Part shown: positions 44,501-49,629 of the stretch, one piece after another | Numbering within the stretch: the stretch's first letter is position 1 | Layout: each line of letters starts with the position of its first letter | Assembly (NCBI GenBank): GCA_905116865.2 | Contig: CAJHNH020003168.1 | Location: forward strand, 191,001-255,000 | DNA length: 64,000 nucleotides | Direction: 5' to 3' | From: Candidula unifasciata | Lineage: Eukaryota > Mollusca > Gastropoda > Stylommatophora > Geomitridae | Notes under the pieces: model-generated | Database searches by the model: none | Told to the model about the DNA's origin: nothing | What the model saw: only the letters and a program-made list of their open reading frames with translations | Made by a program: the position numbers and the translations under genes

Positions 44501-45975
44501 TTCTCTTATGATTTCATTCCTGATCTTATCTCTTATGGTCACTCCTACAGCCCTTCTCAGACATCTCATTTCCGTGGTTACTAATTTTCTTTTATGGTTT
44601 GTTGTGAGTGACCATGTCTGGCACTGGTAGCACAGAGTTGGAATAAATACGCTTTGAATAAGATGTTTCTTTGTGCTGATTGGGATTGTCTTATGATGTA
44701 AGAGGGGGGCTAGCTGTCCAAATACTTGGTTTGCTTTACTGCATCTAATCCACTGACTGCCAAAATTCCAGCGATGCTAGGGACAACATGTCAGATGTTA
44801 GATGCATTGCATTCCGAACTTTCTGTAATGTTAAAGAAGCTTTGGTAGACCTTTCCTTGCTTTGTTGTAGACTTCAAGATTTCTTACGTTGATCGGCTAA
44901 GTGGAGTTTAAACTTTCTTGGAACGAGGCATTTTTCTATTCATGGTGATCTTGCGGTCTCTGTGTAAACAATCGACCACTGCAGCCATCTTTGAGAATCG
45001 GATACCTATTTGATCAGTTTCAGCCAGCGAGAATCGCCCATAATGAATGAGGTCGTGTTTACACCCATATATGGAAGTTTCTGGGTTCTTACACGGATCA
45101 ATGAATCGGCCGTTAATGGGAAACTTGAAATTCCACAATCCTTTAACCCATCGAACAATGCAGGGGTCATAACGGTTACAATGGTATATAAAACATAGTT
45201 ATCTCCTTGTGCAAATAGTGTTGCTTACGTGAAAAATCACAAATTTTGTAACAAATTTTAATAAACAATTTCACAGCTGGGGTTAGTTCAGTAAAATATT
45301 AATATTGCATTAAAATAACATACTTTAGACAACAACAAATACTGACTGACAGAAGACATACTAAGGTGTGTAAAAACGAACTTTTCCAAAAATTGACAAC
45401 CTGACCCAAATTCACTGTTTTCAACACCTGCAATTTAATGCTTGTTTGGTGATTCTCTACTGGTTTCTCCTCAGGTTGTGTCCAATGTGGCGCCATCTTC
45501 TCTGTCCAATAACAGTTGATACTAGTGGTAGCCCAGACATCTCTCTCATTTCTTCACTCCTGAATTCATCCCAATTCATTTTCATCATTTTCTCAAACTT
45601 TTATTTTTGAATGCATTTAACTTTAGTTCCATGTCTTTTAAAAAGAGCTTTGCTGAAGAAATATAATTAACACAGAGCACCGGGAAGACCAGATGGAACC
45701 ACAGCCTCAAAGTAATGAAGATAAAATTAATAATTCATTAGAAAGAGCTCACAGAAGATTTTGATCTCTCCCAAAACTTTAATAAAGTAACCGGAGGACA
45801 GGAAGCAGAAGAAAAAGAAGAAGAAGAAATAAAATGCTAAATAAATTTGTTCAAGTAAAATACTGAAACAAATTGTGTTTTTTTCCAAAGTACCTAAACA
45901 ATCTGGCTCCTTGACGTACTCTTTTCCCTCATGAAATCCTAGAGCACTGCATGTGGCTTGAAGCTCTACATCCAT
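15861..45975 (-). CDS. TIMELESS: TIMELESS (Tim1/timeout), 16 N-terminal coding exons, 3' part absent from window
   Basis: Sixteen exons join in phase on the minus strand with GT..AG borders to give 1948 nt, residues 1-649 of a protein that is about 1200 residues in vertebrates. The start reads [18 protein letters not shown] and continues [95 protein letters not shown] and [16 protein letters not shown]. These are hallmarks of metazoan TIMELESS, not insect circadian TIM. By family knowledge it pairs with TIPIN in the replication-fork protection complex with CLASPIN and AND-1, acting in the nucleus in fork stability, checkpoint signalling and cohesion. A nuclear-localisation-like basic run [10 protein letters not shown] lies at ~525-534. 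Exons 17 onward (PARP1-binding region and C-terminus) are missing. No frameshift or stop was found, so the gene is probably functional if it continues beyond the window. Confidence 0.95.
16145..16375 (-). mobile_element. SINE-C copy
   Basis: Body phrases 'agtgggtgatgtggtcaaca' and 'cacctttatttcccatgtct' match the other SINE-C copies. The tRNA-like head near 16325-16370 is degraded. Confidence 0.65.
16965..17150 (+). mobile_element. LINE 3' end with (ACAAG)n tail
   Basis: Reads [18 protein letters not shown], then [16 protein letters not shown], typical of a LINE RT C-terminus, then a stop and an acaagacaagacaag tract at about 17108-17145. Confidence 0.7.
17160..17344 (+). pseudogene. Possible piggyBac-type transposase N-terminal remnant
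   Basis: One frame reads [20 protein letters not shown], then an acidic Ser/Asp-rich stretch with [13 protein letters not shown], to TGA at ~17342. Acidic N-termini of this kind occur in piggyBac-like transposases. No DDE core follows in a readable frame, so the call is tentative. Confidence 0.3.
17345..18220. other. TIMELESS intron 15, unassigned
   Basis: Purine-rich on the plus strand, with no exon, RNA gene or recognised mobile element. Minus-strand frames here lack family similarity. Confidence 0.5.
18225..18375 (-). CDS. TIMELESS: TIMELESS exon 15
   Basis: 151 nt: (A)[20 protein letters not shown] to [13 protein letters not shown] plus AG. The acceptor is tctcag followed directly by cag, a NAGNAG tandem that could add or drop one codon. 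Donor gtaagt. Confidence 0.93.
18380..19075. other. TIMELESS intron 14, unassigned part
   Basis: No repeat family or exon recognised. Confidence 0.5.
19080..19370 (+). mobile_element. SINE-A copy with A/GAA-rich tail
   Basis: Contains 'gcatctgcctgagaggcaag', 'cagtctgcatacaaattagt', and ends 'agagtttacagctggcgaat' followed by A-rich then gaaaaaggagaagacgaag. A good near-complete reference copy. Confidence 0.75.
19422..19520 (+). mobile_element. Family G LINE 3' scrap
   Basis: Short match to the C-terminal block (TLHRLLRRG then a WECPECDDVN-like decayed end). Confidence 0.45.
19708..19841 (-). CDS. TIMELESS: TIMELESS exon 14
   Basis: 134 nt: (R)[20 protein letters not shown] to KPAPK plus G. 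Contains the basic run [10 protein letters not shown], a candidate nuclear localisation signal. Acceptor ttctgtag, donor gtaaca. Confidence 0.93.
19930..20200 (-). mobile_element. LINE 3' fragment with internal 25-bp tandem expansion
   Basis: Antisense match to the 7855 and 44225 LINE ('cctcgaccatag', 'ctgttagagtttctctgatg'). The segment 'tgatctaccctgtgctctct', which is single-copy in the other LINE copies, is repeated about six times at 20031-20190 with a 25-bp period. Confidence 0.75.
20340..20470 (+). mobile_element. LINE 3' scrap
   Basis: Shifted frames read [20 protein letters not shown] and similar, resembling LINE RT C-terminal sequence. Highly decayed. Confidence 0.4.
20486..20640 (+). 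mobile_element. hAT-like terminus with poly-C tract
   Basis: Begins cagaggttttcaaccttttg, close to hAT terminal inverted repeats, and runs into about 19 C at 20512-20530. No matching second terminus is nearby. Confidence 0.4.
20865..21135 (+). mobile_element. Family G RNase H-LINE 3' end
   Basis: Reads [20 protein letters not shown] then KRKARWM; after shifts [21 protein letters not shown] dead copy ending gatgtcaatccaatgc. A poly-C run (about 20802-20823) lies just upstream. Confidence 0.7.
21306..21384 (-). CDS. TIMELESS: TIMELESS exon 13
   Basis: 79 nt: (S)[19 protein letters not shown] to SKCS plus AG. Acceptor tttttgtag, donor gtttgt. Confidence 0.92.
21400..22100. other. TIMELESS intron 12, mostly unassigned
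   Basis: AT-rich with degenerate local repeats around 'gagatagtaatg' (21780-21900). No exon or mobile element recognised. Confidence 0.5.
22105..22425. repeat. (CT)n / (TCTCTCTG)n simple repeat
   Basis: About 320 bp of CT dinucleotides with periodic CTGT and CCTCTG interruptions. The Arg/Glu-rich minus-strand frames are artefacts. Confidence 0.95.
22856..22959 (-). CDS. TIMELESS: TIMELESS exon 12
   Basis: 104 nt: (R)[19 protein letters not shown] to SAKVIQ plus A. Acceptor tctccccag, donor gtaagc. Confidence 0.92.
22975..23220 (+). mobile_element. SINE-A copy running into a purine tract
   Basis: Head cctgtgtgggtcccgagact, body 'gtcggagtgcatctgcctgg', 3' part 'cagaactttccggcagagtt'. The GAA-rich tract begins where the tail should be. 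Confidence 0.75.
23222..23646 (+). repeat. GAA/GGA purine tract, about 425 bp
   Basis: Impure GAA with GAG, GAT and AAA variants, becoming pure GAA toward 23560-23630. Frames across it are artefacts. It sits in the tail position of a SINE-A. Confidence 0.95.
23862..24140. repeat. 144-bp tandem duplication including a SINE-A 3' end
   Basis: 'agcagcagttacaacaagag' through 'ttcttctttgttcaccggct' occurs twice, offset 144 bp (anchor tcaacttctt at 23961 and 24105). The first copy carries only the tail of the antisense SINE-A; the second continues into the full element. Confidence 0.85.
24105..24385 (-). mobile_element. SINE-A copy, near full length
   Basis: Antisense: tail complement 'ttcttctttgttcaccggct' at the left, then the body to 'acatgcttgttgggggaggc' at the right. 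Confidence 0.75.
24530..24637 (-). CDS. TIMELESS: TIMELESS exon 11
   Basis: 108 nt: (S)[20 protein letters not shown] to RIWGR plus CG. Acceptor ttattttag, donor gtaagt. Confidence 0.92.
24670..25075. repeat. 16-bp minisatellite in TIMELESS intron 10
   Basis: About 25 units of acaatacagctcaaac with cagatc and cataat variants; variant order suggests internal block duplication. Confidence 0.95.
25085..25350 (-). mobile_element. SINE-A scrap fused to LINE 3' fragment
   Basis: 25085-25165 matches the SINE-A 3' end (antisense). 25165-25350 matches the LINE at 44440-44630 ('gggcaaaccatttgat', 'gtgaccatgtctggcactgg'). Confidence 0.6.
25358..25376. repeat. Poly-G run
   Basis: About 19 G in a row inside a TIMELESS intron. 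Confidence 0.85.
25868..25980 (-). CDS. TIMELESS: TIMELESS exon 10
   Basis: 113 nt: [20 protein letters not shown] to CKRVDLI plus AG. Acceptor catacccag (weak polypyrimidine tract), donor gtaagt. Confidence 0.92.
26070..26101. repeat. Poly-G run
   Basis: About 30 G in a row inside TIMELESS intron 9, close to exon 10. Length may be inexact. Confidence 0.85.
26555..26720 (-). mobile_element. SINE-A copy, partial
   Basis: Antisense body: 'accagctgtaaactcaggtg', 'tatgcagactgtttgttcct', 'aggcagatgcactccaactt'. Confidence 0.7.
26725..27700. other. TIMELESS intron 9, unassigned part
   Basis: No exon or strong repeat. A scrap resembling the SINE-A head ('catgcttgctagtgagcact') lies near 27635-27660. 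Confidence 0.45.
27724..27988 (-). CDS. TIMELESS: TIMELESS exon 9
   Basis: 265 nt: [16 protein letters not shown] to [11 protein letters not shown]. Acceptor ctgtttttag, donor gtgggt. The longest and one of the most conserved exons. Confidence 0.95.
28095..28290. repeat. Interspersed repeat family E, copy 1
   Basis: Shares 'tttgtcccatatggctcagt', a 'cacaaagcataaact'-like middle and 'cagagcacaaggcaaa'-like end with 33945-34170 and 47445-47575. Class unknown. Confidence 0.6.
28320..28520. repeat. Purine-rich (GAA/GGA) tract
   Basis: Irregular AAG/GGA-rich sequence without coding evidence. Confidence 0.7.
28648..28865 (-). mobile_element. SINE-A copy
   Basis: Antisense: 'gctcaccggctgtaaac', 'tttacagatctggcttattt', 'tcagacagatgtactccgac'. 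Directly adjoins a SINE-B head. Confidence 0.75.
28866..28975 (-). mobile_element. SINE-B copy, 3' truncated
   Basis: Minus strand: 'ggcgtctgtggctcaggtgt' (A-box-like) and 'gtttgatcccc' (B-box-like), then the family body ('gttggtttcaacagtggtat'). Confidence 0.65.
29140..29375 (+). mobile_element. LINE RT C-terminal fragment
   Basis: Reads [33 protein letters not shown] and RSRGRPRRL before a stop, a classic LINE RT end. It lies in TIMELESS intron 8, antisense to the host gene. Confidence 0.75.
29760..29828 (-). CDS. TIMELESS: TIMELESS exon 8
   Basis: 69 nt: [20 protein letters not shown] then SA, with split codons at both ends. Acceptor tatacaacag, donor gtaaaa. The final AG joins the first G of exon 9 to make the Arg of RHSRFGG. 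Confidence 0.87.
30150..30380. repeat. GA-rich simple-sequence region
   Basis: Degenerate GAGA/GACAGA repeats ending in a short (CA)n at about 30358-30366. Confidence 0.75.
30680..30935 (-). mobile_element. Jockey/I-type LINE C-terminal Cys-containing end
   Basis: The minus strand reads [18 protein letters not shown] then [12 protein letters not shown], the C-rich terminus common after the RNase H domain of jockey-like elements. A second copy is at 40310-40580. Confidence 0.7.
30965..31270 (-). mobile_element. Family G RNase H-LINE 3' end
   Basis: A clean C-terminal block: [40 protein letters not shown]. Ends in the tgagttgggttgagtcaag terminus (antisense). Confidence 0.8.
31581..31645 (-). 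CDS. TIMELESS: TIMELESS exon 7
   Basis: 65 nt: [21 protein letters not shown] plus AA. Acceptor gacaaaacag, donor gtgagt. Low-complexity and less conserved, but the phase fits exons 6 and 8 exactly. Confidence 0.82.
31646..32090. repeat. Degenerate tandem repeat upstream of the 43-bp minisatellite
   Basis: Recurring 'cagctatttataaat' and 'atatgaacaa' phrases at irregular spacing, probably an ancestral form of the next array. Confidence 0.6.
32100..32690. repeat. 43-bp minisatellite in TIMELESS intron 6
   Basis: About 13 units containing atgatcaacattcagccact followed by tataaatagtaaaatctatc; variants alternate 'atagtaaa' and 'atgatgaa'. Confidence 0.95.
32880..33290 (+). mobile_element. LINE RT C-terminal fragment
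   Basis: [20 protein letters not shown], then [23 protein letters not shown] and WTDDINELL across frames. Related to 36338-36775. Confidence 0.7.
33480..33800. repeat. 18-bp minisatellite
   Basis: About 18 units of tctgatacaaaggatata with ggat/gtat and ctga/ctca variants. The period is a multiple of three, so both strands stay open; the LIQRIY or MRYILC-type proteins are not genes. Confidence 0.95.
33945..34170. repeat. Interspersed repeat family E, copy 2
   Basis: Longest copy: 'ttttatcccatatggctcag', 'gtgtcgcacaaagcacaaac', 'gacaattcccagggatctcc', 'cgtacaaggcaaac'. Confidence 0.65.
34270..34440 (+). mobile_element. LINE 3' end scrap
   Basis: Sense copy of the end of the 44225 LINE ('cgacacccgtcgcggtaaaa', 'gaggaagtaaagaagg'). 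Its right edge adjoins TIMELESS exon 6 at 34477. Confidence 0.6.
34477..34635 (-). CDS. TIMELESS: TIMELESS exon 6
   Basis: 159 nt, 53 codons: [17 protein letters not shown] to SLMFTEQ. Acceptor aatgtatag, donor gtaatg. Confidence 0.93.
34890..35005 (+). mobile_element. LINE 3' end scrap (same family as 63600)
   Basis: 'ttacagaaatgaacatcaat' and 'gctcttgacagagc' match 63660-63710. Confidence 0.65.
35165..35640 (-). mobile_element. LINE RNase H fragment (separate family)
   Basis: The minus strand reads [20 protein letters not shown], the last RNase H motif, then [20 protein letters not shown] and a Cys-rich end. Stops upstream; 5' truncated. Not the family G subtype. Confidence 0.75.
36090..36191 (-). 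CDS. TIMELESS: TIMELESS exon 5
   Basis: 102 nt, phase 0 both ends: [18 protein letters not shown] to NYDREK. Acceptor ttgttgcag, donor gtgagc. Confidence 0.93.
36338..36775 (+). mobile_element. LINE RT C-terminal fragment with short GAA tail
   Basis: [40 protein letters not shown] and later KGRKTK-like sequence, ending gacgaagaagaaagaatgg. Confidence 0.7.
36845..37125 (+). mobile_element. SINE-A copy
   Basis: Head 'cctgtgtggaatctgcggcc', body 'gtcagagtgcatctgccaga', 3' 'ccagaactttctgctgccat'. Confidence 0.7.
37355..37615 (-). mobile_element. SINE-C copy with poly-G insertion
   Basis: On the minus strand the head reads 'ccagtcatggtgtagtggct' (A box) and 'gttgtaagttcaaatcc' (B box). A G-rich expansion sits at 37410-37440 in the body. 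Best reference copy of the family. Confidence 0.75.
37680..37860. repeat. Interspersed repeat shared with 14685-14830
   Basis: Matches in 'ctattggcagttgga', 'ctgttgcccaggcata' and 'gtgtactgtgctgagattct'. Confidence 0.5.
37895..38155 (-). mobile_element. SINE-C copy with internal duplication
   Basis: 'gtgggtaatgtggctaacat' matches the body. The 'ggctgacctggtacccattt' segment is present twice, and the head near 38110-38155 is degraded. Confidence 0.6.
38385..38560 (-). mobile_element. Family G LINE 3' end, partial
   Basis: Minus strand: [22 protein letters not shown] decay of the LLKM..ERLWECP block, with [11 protein letters not shown] preceding it in another frame. Confidence 0.55.
38800..39255 (-). 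mobile_element. LINE RT C-terminal fragment
   Basis: The minus strand reads [60 protein letters not shown]. The long open part is a recent but 5'-truncated copy; related to 51740-52080. Confidence 0.85.
39509..39600. repeat. 28/29-bp tandem repeat, three copies, upstream of TIMELESS exon 4 donor
   Basis: 'cagtaaagaattcacagggt' occurs three times between 39511 and 39590, about 25-50 nt into the intron after exon 4. Confidence 0.85.
39626..39691 (-). CDS. TIMELESS: TIMELESS exon 4
   Basis: A 66-nt exon, phase 0 on both sides: [22 protein letters not shown]. Acceptor aattttcag, donor gtaagt. Matches the AFASEKAF-like segment of the family. Confidence 0.9.
40310..40580 (-). mobile_element. Jockey/I-type LINE C-terminal Cys-containing end
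   Basis: Second copy of the 30680 fragment ('ttcggtttcgtatgctcaga', 'tgtttgtggtcctgtttggc'). Confidence 0.7.
40662..40859. mobile_element. hAT-type MITE, 198 bp, with 8-bp target duplication
   Basis: The left end cagggctatcaactaagtt and right end ccagttcaatagccctg are inverted repeats. Flanks gtctagac (40654-40661) and gtctaaac (40860-40867) form an 8-bp target duplication with one mismatch, as expected for hAT elements. Contains a poly-C run near 40820. No coding capacity. Confidence 0.8.
41243..41360 (-). CDS. TIMELESS: TIMELESS exon 3
   Basis: Acceptor tccccatag, donor gtacct, 118 nt. Encodes [13 protein letters not shown] to YLQDYKE, phase 0 at its end. Confidence 0.93.
41400..41660 (+). 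mobile_element. SINE-A copy
   Basis: 'aacagacccactacctccat', 'gaagtgcatctgcctgagag', 'cagaactttctgtcagagtt', 'tacagcctgtgaag'. Lies about 40 bp from TIMELESS exon 3. Confidence 0.75.
41920..42165 (-). mobile_element. SINE-D copy (tRNA-derived)
   Basis: On the minus strand the head reads 'agcggctgggcgaacagtta' and the B box is a canonical ggttcaaatcc, followed by 'tcggtaaggctggggatttt'. Best preserved copy of the family. Confidence 0.75.
42170..42610. other. TIMELESS intron 2, unassigned part
   Basis: A T run at 42291-42302 and a short (CA)n at 42559-42573. No exon seen. Confidence 0.5.
42615..42800 (-). mobile_element. SINE-A copy, partial
   Basis: Antisense: 'tgtgaactccagtggaaagg', 'tttctggcagatgtactccg'. 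Confidence 0.65.
43310..43560 (-). repeat. Tandem repeat of the TIMELESS exon 2 donor region
   Basis: 'gacagtgtcaaac', the complement of the exon 2 end (TTTGACACTGTC), occurs at 43310, 43390, 43472 and 43555 (steps 80, 82, 83). The copy at 43555 is the true exon end. The other three lie in intron 2; two keep donor-like gttagt or gtaagc. Confidence 0.85.
43550..43703 (-). CDS. TIMELESS: TIMELESS exon 2
   Basis: Acceptor tatctttcag, donor gtaagt. Encodes E28[11 protein letters not shown] through KTLFDTVI plus AA of a split Lys codon. The last ~30 nt and the donor recur three more times downstream in intron 2. Confidence 0.93.
43820..44105 (-). mobile_element. SINE-A scrap followed by family G LINE 3' end
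   Basis: 43820-43920 matches the SINE-A 3' end. 43920-44105 on the minus strand reads [20 protein letters not shown], the family G C-terminal block. Confidence 0.65.
44213..44770 (-). mobile_element. LINE RT C-terminal fragment with GAA tail
   Basis: A long open minus-strand frame: [53 protein letters not shown]. The 3' end is capped by 'cttcttcttcttcttc' (44213-44228), the complement of a GAA tail. The best preserved member of its family in the window. Confidence 0.85.
44800..45700. other. TIMELESS intron 1, mostly unassigned
   Basis: Contains a 76-codon minus-strand frame (44908-45138) with no recognisable similarity or splice context. No repeat family matched. Confidence 0.5.
45894..45975 (-). 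CDS. TIMELESS: TIMELESS exon 1
   Basis: Residues 1-27 plus one base; donor gtactt. Start ATG at 45975. A probable 3' splice site (ttatattttag) ends at 46000, so the 5' UTR is likely split. A minimal upstream ATG-TGA begins at 45999. Confidence 0.9.
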
Positions 45976-46002
45976 CGCTGAAGCTATGATTTTTCACATC
46001 TA

Positions 46003-46600
46003 AAATATAAAATTGCCTGAATGTAAATAAGACAGCTAAACCAATTACATAACCAAACTAATACTTTATATGTCGAAATAAGAGTGACTACAGTTGAAAA
46101 ATTTTTAATCATGTAATTATATGGTCAGGTCTTGGTCAGATATGATGGAGCTACCGTATAATAGTAGCCGGTACCACCTGTCTTCGGTTAACGCTGAATG
46201 TTGGCCGTGCATTGGGGAGGATACTAACCCCATCCTAGGAAGAGGAAATGCAACCTGAAAACTTAAGTGCAGGGCAGATAAAGTGCTTAGCCTTGGCTGG
46301 CAACTGTTCTAGAAGGAAAGCTCTTCTGATCAGGCAGCTTCTACAGCCTGCTTTGTTCCAAAAAGACTGGTGTTACCTTTCCTTTGGAGTAAACAAGGCA
46401 GGCCAAGGCAGGGATCATGATGCATGAGCAACATATGATCTCTACAATATTGCCCAGGCTTTGTGCTAAGGAAAGCAGGTGCCCCCTGATAGCACACTAT
46501 AACACTATGATCTGGAAAGATGGAAAGGTGCCAACAAAATATATGGCTTAATATATTAAACCATTCTAATACAACTGAACACAATATGTCTTTCGTTTTT
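46003..46600. other. Region upstream of TIMELESS, unassigned
   Basis: Expected to hold the TIMELESS 5' UTR exon and promoter, but no specific element can be supported from sequence alone. Confidence 0.4.
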
Positions 46601-46616
46601 CTCTGTTGAAGCGTAC

Positions 46617-46678
46617 CTCAAACCAGTCATACAACTCATTAAAGAGCAATAGCAATTGATGCGCAGTGGTCTGGCCAG
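46617..46678 (-). other. Orphan exon-like segment
   Basis: A 62-nt minus-strand segment bounded by acceptor ctcttgtcag and donor gtacgc, reading GQTTAHQLLLLFNELYDWFE. It resembles the LLNDLYxxFD helix of class III guanylate cyclases only weakly. No partner exons were found. Confidence 0.25.
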
Positions 46679-46904
46679 CTGACAAGAGTAAATTTTTTCT
46701 AATTGCTACAGATAACCACACTGAAGAACAACAGAACATCAAAAACATTCTTAAAGAAATAAAGACAATCTTGAGCCGTGCATTAGAGCACAGAGAAGAT
46801 TCTTATATCTCTGCCCAACACTTTGATGAGGTAACTAAAGGAAGAGAAGAAGAAGAAGAGGCACAGAAATACCTTTCCTTCCACCAAGCCCTTTAGTCAT
46901 AGTT

Positions 46905-47335
46905 TAGTCATAGAGGACAGGGATGCTTTGAGTGAGTGGCTAGCTTCACTGGAAATGTCACGGGTGAGCATACTTCCAATCTTTTCTCCAGGCCATGCGA
47001 GCATGTTGGGTAATGAACAGGCAGACAGATTGGCTGAATCCGCACTACTGGGTGGTAAATTGATACATGACAAGGCAGATGTGATCAAGGCCCTTTGGAA
47101 ACAAGCAACGGAATCAGTGGAGAAAAAAGATTATTATGGCCTGGAGAGAATGGGGCACCTGGGTGTAACCAGAGGGTCTGGCCGGCTCACTGCACTCAGA
47201 GGAAAGGCAAGACGGACATATAACCAGATTGTGACCAGTACCATCAGTATTGGAACTCTGTGCTGGCTGCTGAAAACGGAGCATGCATGGGAATGCCCCG
47301 AGTGCTGTGATATCAATTCTTGACTTAACTCAACT
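46905..47335 (+). mobile_element. Family G RNase H-LINE 3' end (best copy)
   Basis: 131 open codons: SPGHASMLGNEQADRLAESA (last RNase H motif, H...GNE.AD.LA), EKKDYYGLERMGHLGVTRGS, GRLTALRGKARRTYNQIVTS, then WECPECCDINS. Ends gacttaactcaactcaaca. Reference copy for the family. Confidence 0.88.
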
Positions 47336-47444
47336 CAACACAGTCATAGTTTATGTTGTGAATGATCAGTCTATGTCATCTCTATGTTAGTGGGGTCCAT
47401 GACAGAAGCAAACAGTGTAACATACATGTCATAAGAGGATCAAC

Positions 47445-47575
47445 TGCAATGCACTGGGTTTCATCCCATACAGCTCAGTCTCTCTCTGCACAATGGCTAG
47501 CTGCCTGTCGTGAGTGTCACATAAAGCACAAAGTCCTTAGCTCCAGGAACAATCACCCCCCTACAAGTCATAAGG
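47445..47575. repeat. Interspersed repeat family E, copy 3
   Basis: 'tttcatcccatacagctcag' and 'gtgtcacataaagcacaaag'. Shorter than copy 2. Confidence 0.6.
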
Positions 47576-47799
47576 TGACAACAAACAAAGTCAAAAGACT
47601 GGCATGAGAATGGCTACTTCATTTCAAGGGAAGCTTAGGCTGCAAAATCCAACTTTATAAACTTAGTTAATAAGGGTGTGGTGATTGAGGATATATGCTC
47701 CATTGGTCTTCATGGGAAGACAAAAGGTAAAAGAAAGAAGAGACAAGTCATATAAAAAAATTACAAAAGGAAAAGAAATAACAGTGGCTAGCCATTAAC

Positions 47800-47965
47800 T
47801 GTTGTTAACCAGATTACTGTGATAACAATACAAATATCTGTAAAACGGATGCACTCGCAACACTCAGGTTCTGAAAGAGGACTGCAGTCTAGAAGTGGAT
47901 GAACAACCAGAACTTTCCGCCTGAGTTTACAGCTGGTGAACGCGAAGAAAAAGAATACAAATATA
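47800..47965 (+). mobile_element. SINE-A copy, 5' truncated
   Basis: 'cagaactttccgcctgagtt', 'tacagctggtgaacgcgaag' then an A-rich tail. Confidence 0.7.
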
Positions 47966-48031
47966 ACCATTGGTCATGGGTTAGATTTTTTAGCTCTTTT
48001 TCGATCCCCTCCCCCCCCCCCTCCCCCCCCC

Positions 48032-48703
48032 CCCACCCCATATTATGGTGGTCAAACAAATACACTAAGAGGGCCTTAGTCCTGTGTAAAATGCGGACTT
48101 TCTCCGGCGAACACATCACAGCAAAACTAGGATTACGTGACAATTTCAAGACATGCAACACTGCAGACTATAAGAGCGACCGTTGACAATATGGAGCGTT
48201 TCTGCAGACGATAATAGCGACTATTTACAATTTCGAGACACGCAACATTACAGGCGATAATAACGAAATGACAGGGAGACCACGTGCTCCGATGCAGATT
48301 AGCGTCATTGTTGTCCTCACACCGCAAAACGCGCTTATAGGGGAACTAAACTAGATGCCTGGGACTCAAGAGCAAATAAACTGGAGGAAGATGCAGGAGA
48401 TGCAGTAGCTGCGGCTTGTGAGTCAAAGCCATCTAGTTTAGCCCCTAATCCGTGATGCGCGTAGTGGAACGAGGGATACTGTCAGCGGTGCGGCATAGTC
48501 GCAGAAACAGGTCCTTAATTAACATATCGCTGAGACCCTGTTAGAGCAATCGTTTGCCCTCCATAATATTGGCCCGTTATTCGGGGCCAACCCTAGTTTT
48601 GCCGTGATTTGTTCCCGACAGGAACTCCGCATTTTTCATAGAACTGATGCCCTGTTAGGATATTTGTTTGGCCGCCATAATTAATAATTAATATGGGTGA
48701 GGA
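48032..48703. mobile_element. Fold-back / MITE-like element with ~95-bp inverted termini
   Basis: The left arm 48041-48135 is the imperfect complement of the right arm 48590-48690. For example the left complement reads 'cctagttttgctgtgatgtg' and the right 'cctagttttgccgtgatttg'; both arms then carry a 'gtccgcatttt / ctccgcattttt' block. Inside lie a second inverted pair (about 48341-48372 with 48417-48449, 'aactaaactagatg' / 'ctaaactagatgg') and a ~58-bp direct repeat at 48146-48270 ('gacatgcaacactgcag', 'gacacgcaacattacag'). No transposase. Confidence 0.75.
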
Positions 48704-48709
48704 GGCAGA

Positions 48710-49555
48710 TCGAAGGAGAGCCGGTTTTTTTTTCCTTTTTTTCTATTATTGTTTTTTAGGAAATAATTCTCATTATTTTACCAATAACTTGAAAAATCTT
48801 GCTCGGTTCTGAATTATTATATTATACTAAGTTAGTCGATTTATGTTTCAGATTGGTCCAACTCGACTGACACTGGAATGACCGTCGAGCGAGCTAGAAA
48901 GCTAAGAAATAAAGGTTTTAGCCGCCAGTTTAGCAGTTAGCGTTATAGTTATATTAATTAGTATTTAATTATACTTATTAAATTTAAAATACTTAAATGA
49001 GTGCTTAACAAACACATGATAATGTTCGACACCTGGTCTGCAGTAATTTATTAATAATCAATATTAATTTATACTTAAAGAATACAAACCTAGAAAACAC
49101 AAAATAAAAAACACAACACTGGTGAACGAAGTCCGGACTCGGGGACTGGGCCCTCAGTACTTGAAGAAAAACAACAAAGTACAATCACATAATATTAATA
49201 AAAACATTTAAATGTTTACCGAACAGCATTTAACTTTAACTTCTTGTAACAAAAATATGCTACGTTTCCGTAATGGTATGAAGAAATAATGCCTTGAATG
49301 AATACAAACCAATACAGAAATCCACTGGTAGAGATAAGAAGTCCGACCGTTTCCTTACCAGTTTTCGAGCTGGCCCAAGTTTGGCGCTAAACAATCGTCA
49401 AGTTCAAGGACAGAGCAGCTGGGTTATGGATACGGAACATGCAGCCCTCAATCCTCAGGCTCAAAGACTGCCCTGCATACACCGAAAAAGTGGTATATAT
49501 AAAGGCAGTTGGTTTTTTTAATCATCCATCATTACATGATTTATAAATTTCATAC
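48710..49555. other. Unassigned intergenic DNA
   Basis: AT-rich. A 75-codon plus frame at 49294-49521 has no recognised features. Confidence 0.5.
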
Positions 49556-49560
49556 AGATA

Positions 49561-49625
49561 CAGTAGAACCTCGATTAACGAGCCCCTCTCATAACGAGTA
49601 ATTCGCATAACGAGTAAAACAAATT
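49561..49625. mobile_element. pogo/Tigger-like terminal inverted repeat
   Basis: After a TA dinucleotide the sequence reads cagtagaacctcgattaacg and continues with repeated 'ataacgagtaa', as in pogo-type ends. No opposing terminus in the window; truncated by a LINE fragment at about 49630. Confidence 0.55.
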
Positions 49626-49629
49626 GTAA

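Noticed and set aside
44237..44569. Host gene of 110 codons
   Set aside because: Sequence is a LINE RT C-terminus (CLRR, GRPRTRW) with relatives elsewhere in the window.
44908..45138. 76-codon minus-strand frame in TIMELESS intron 1
   Set aside because: No similarity, splice context or codon evidence; kept only as unassigned sequence.
46928..47323. Host gene of 131 codons
   Set aside because: It is the best copy of the family G LINE RNase H end, found about ten times.
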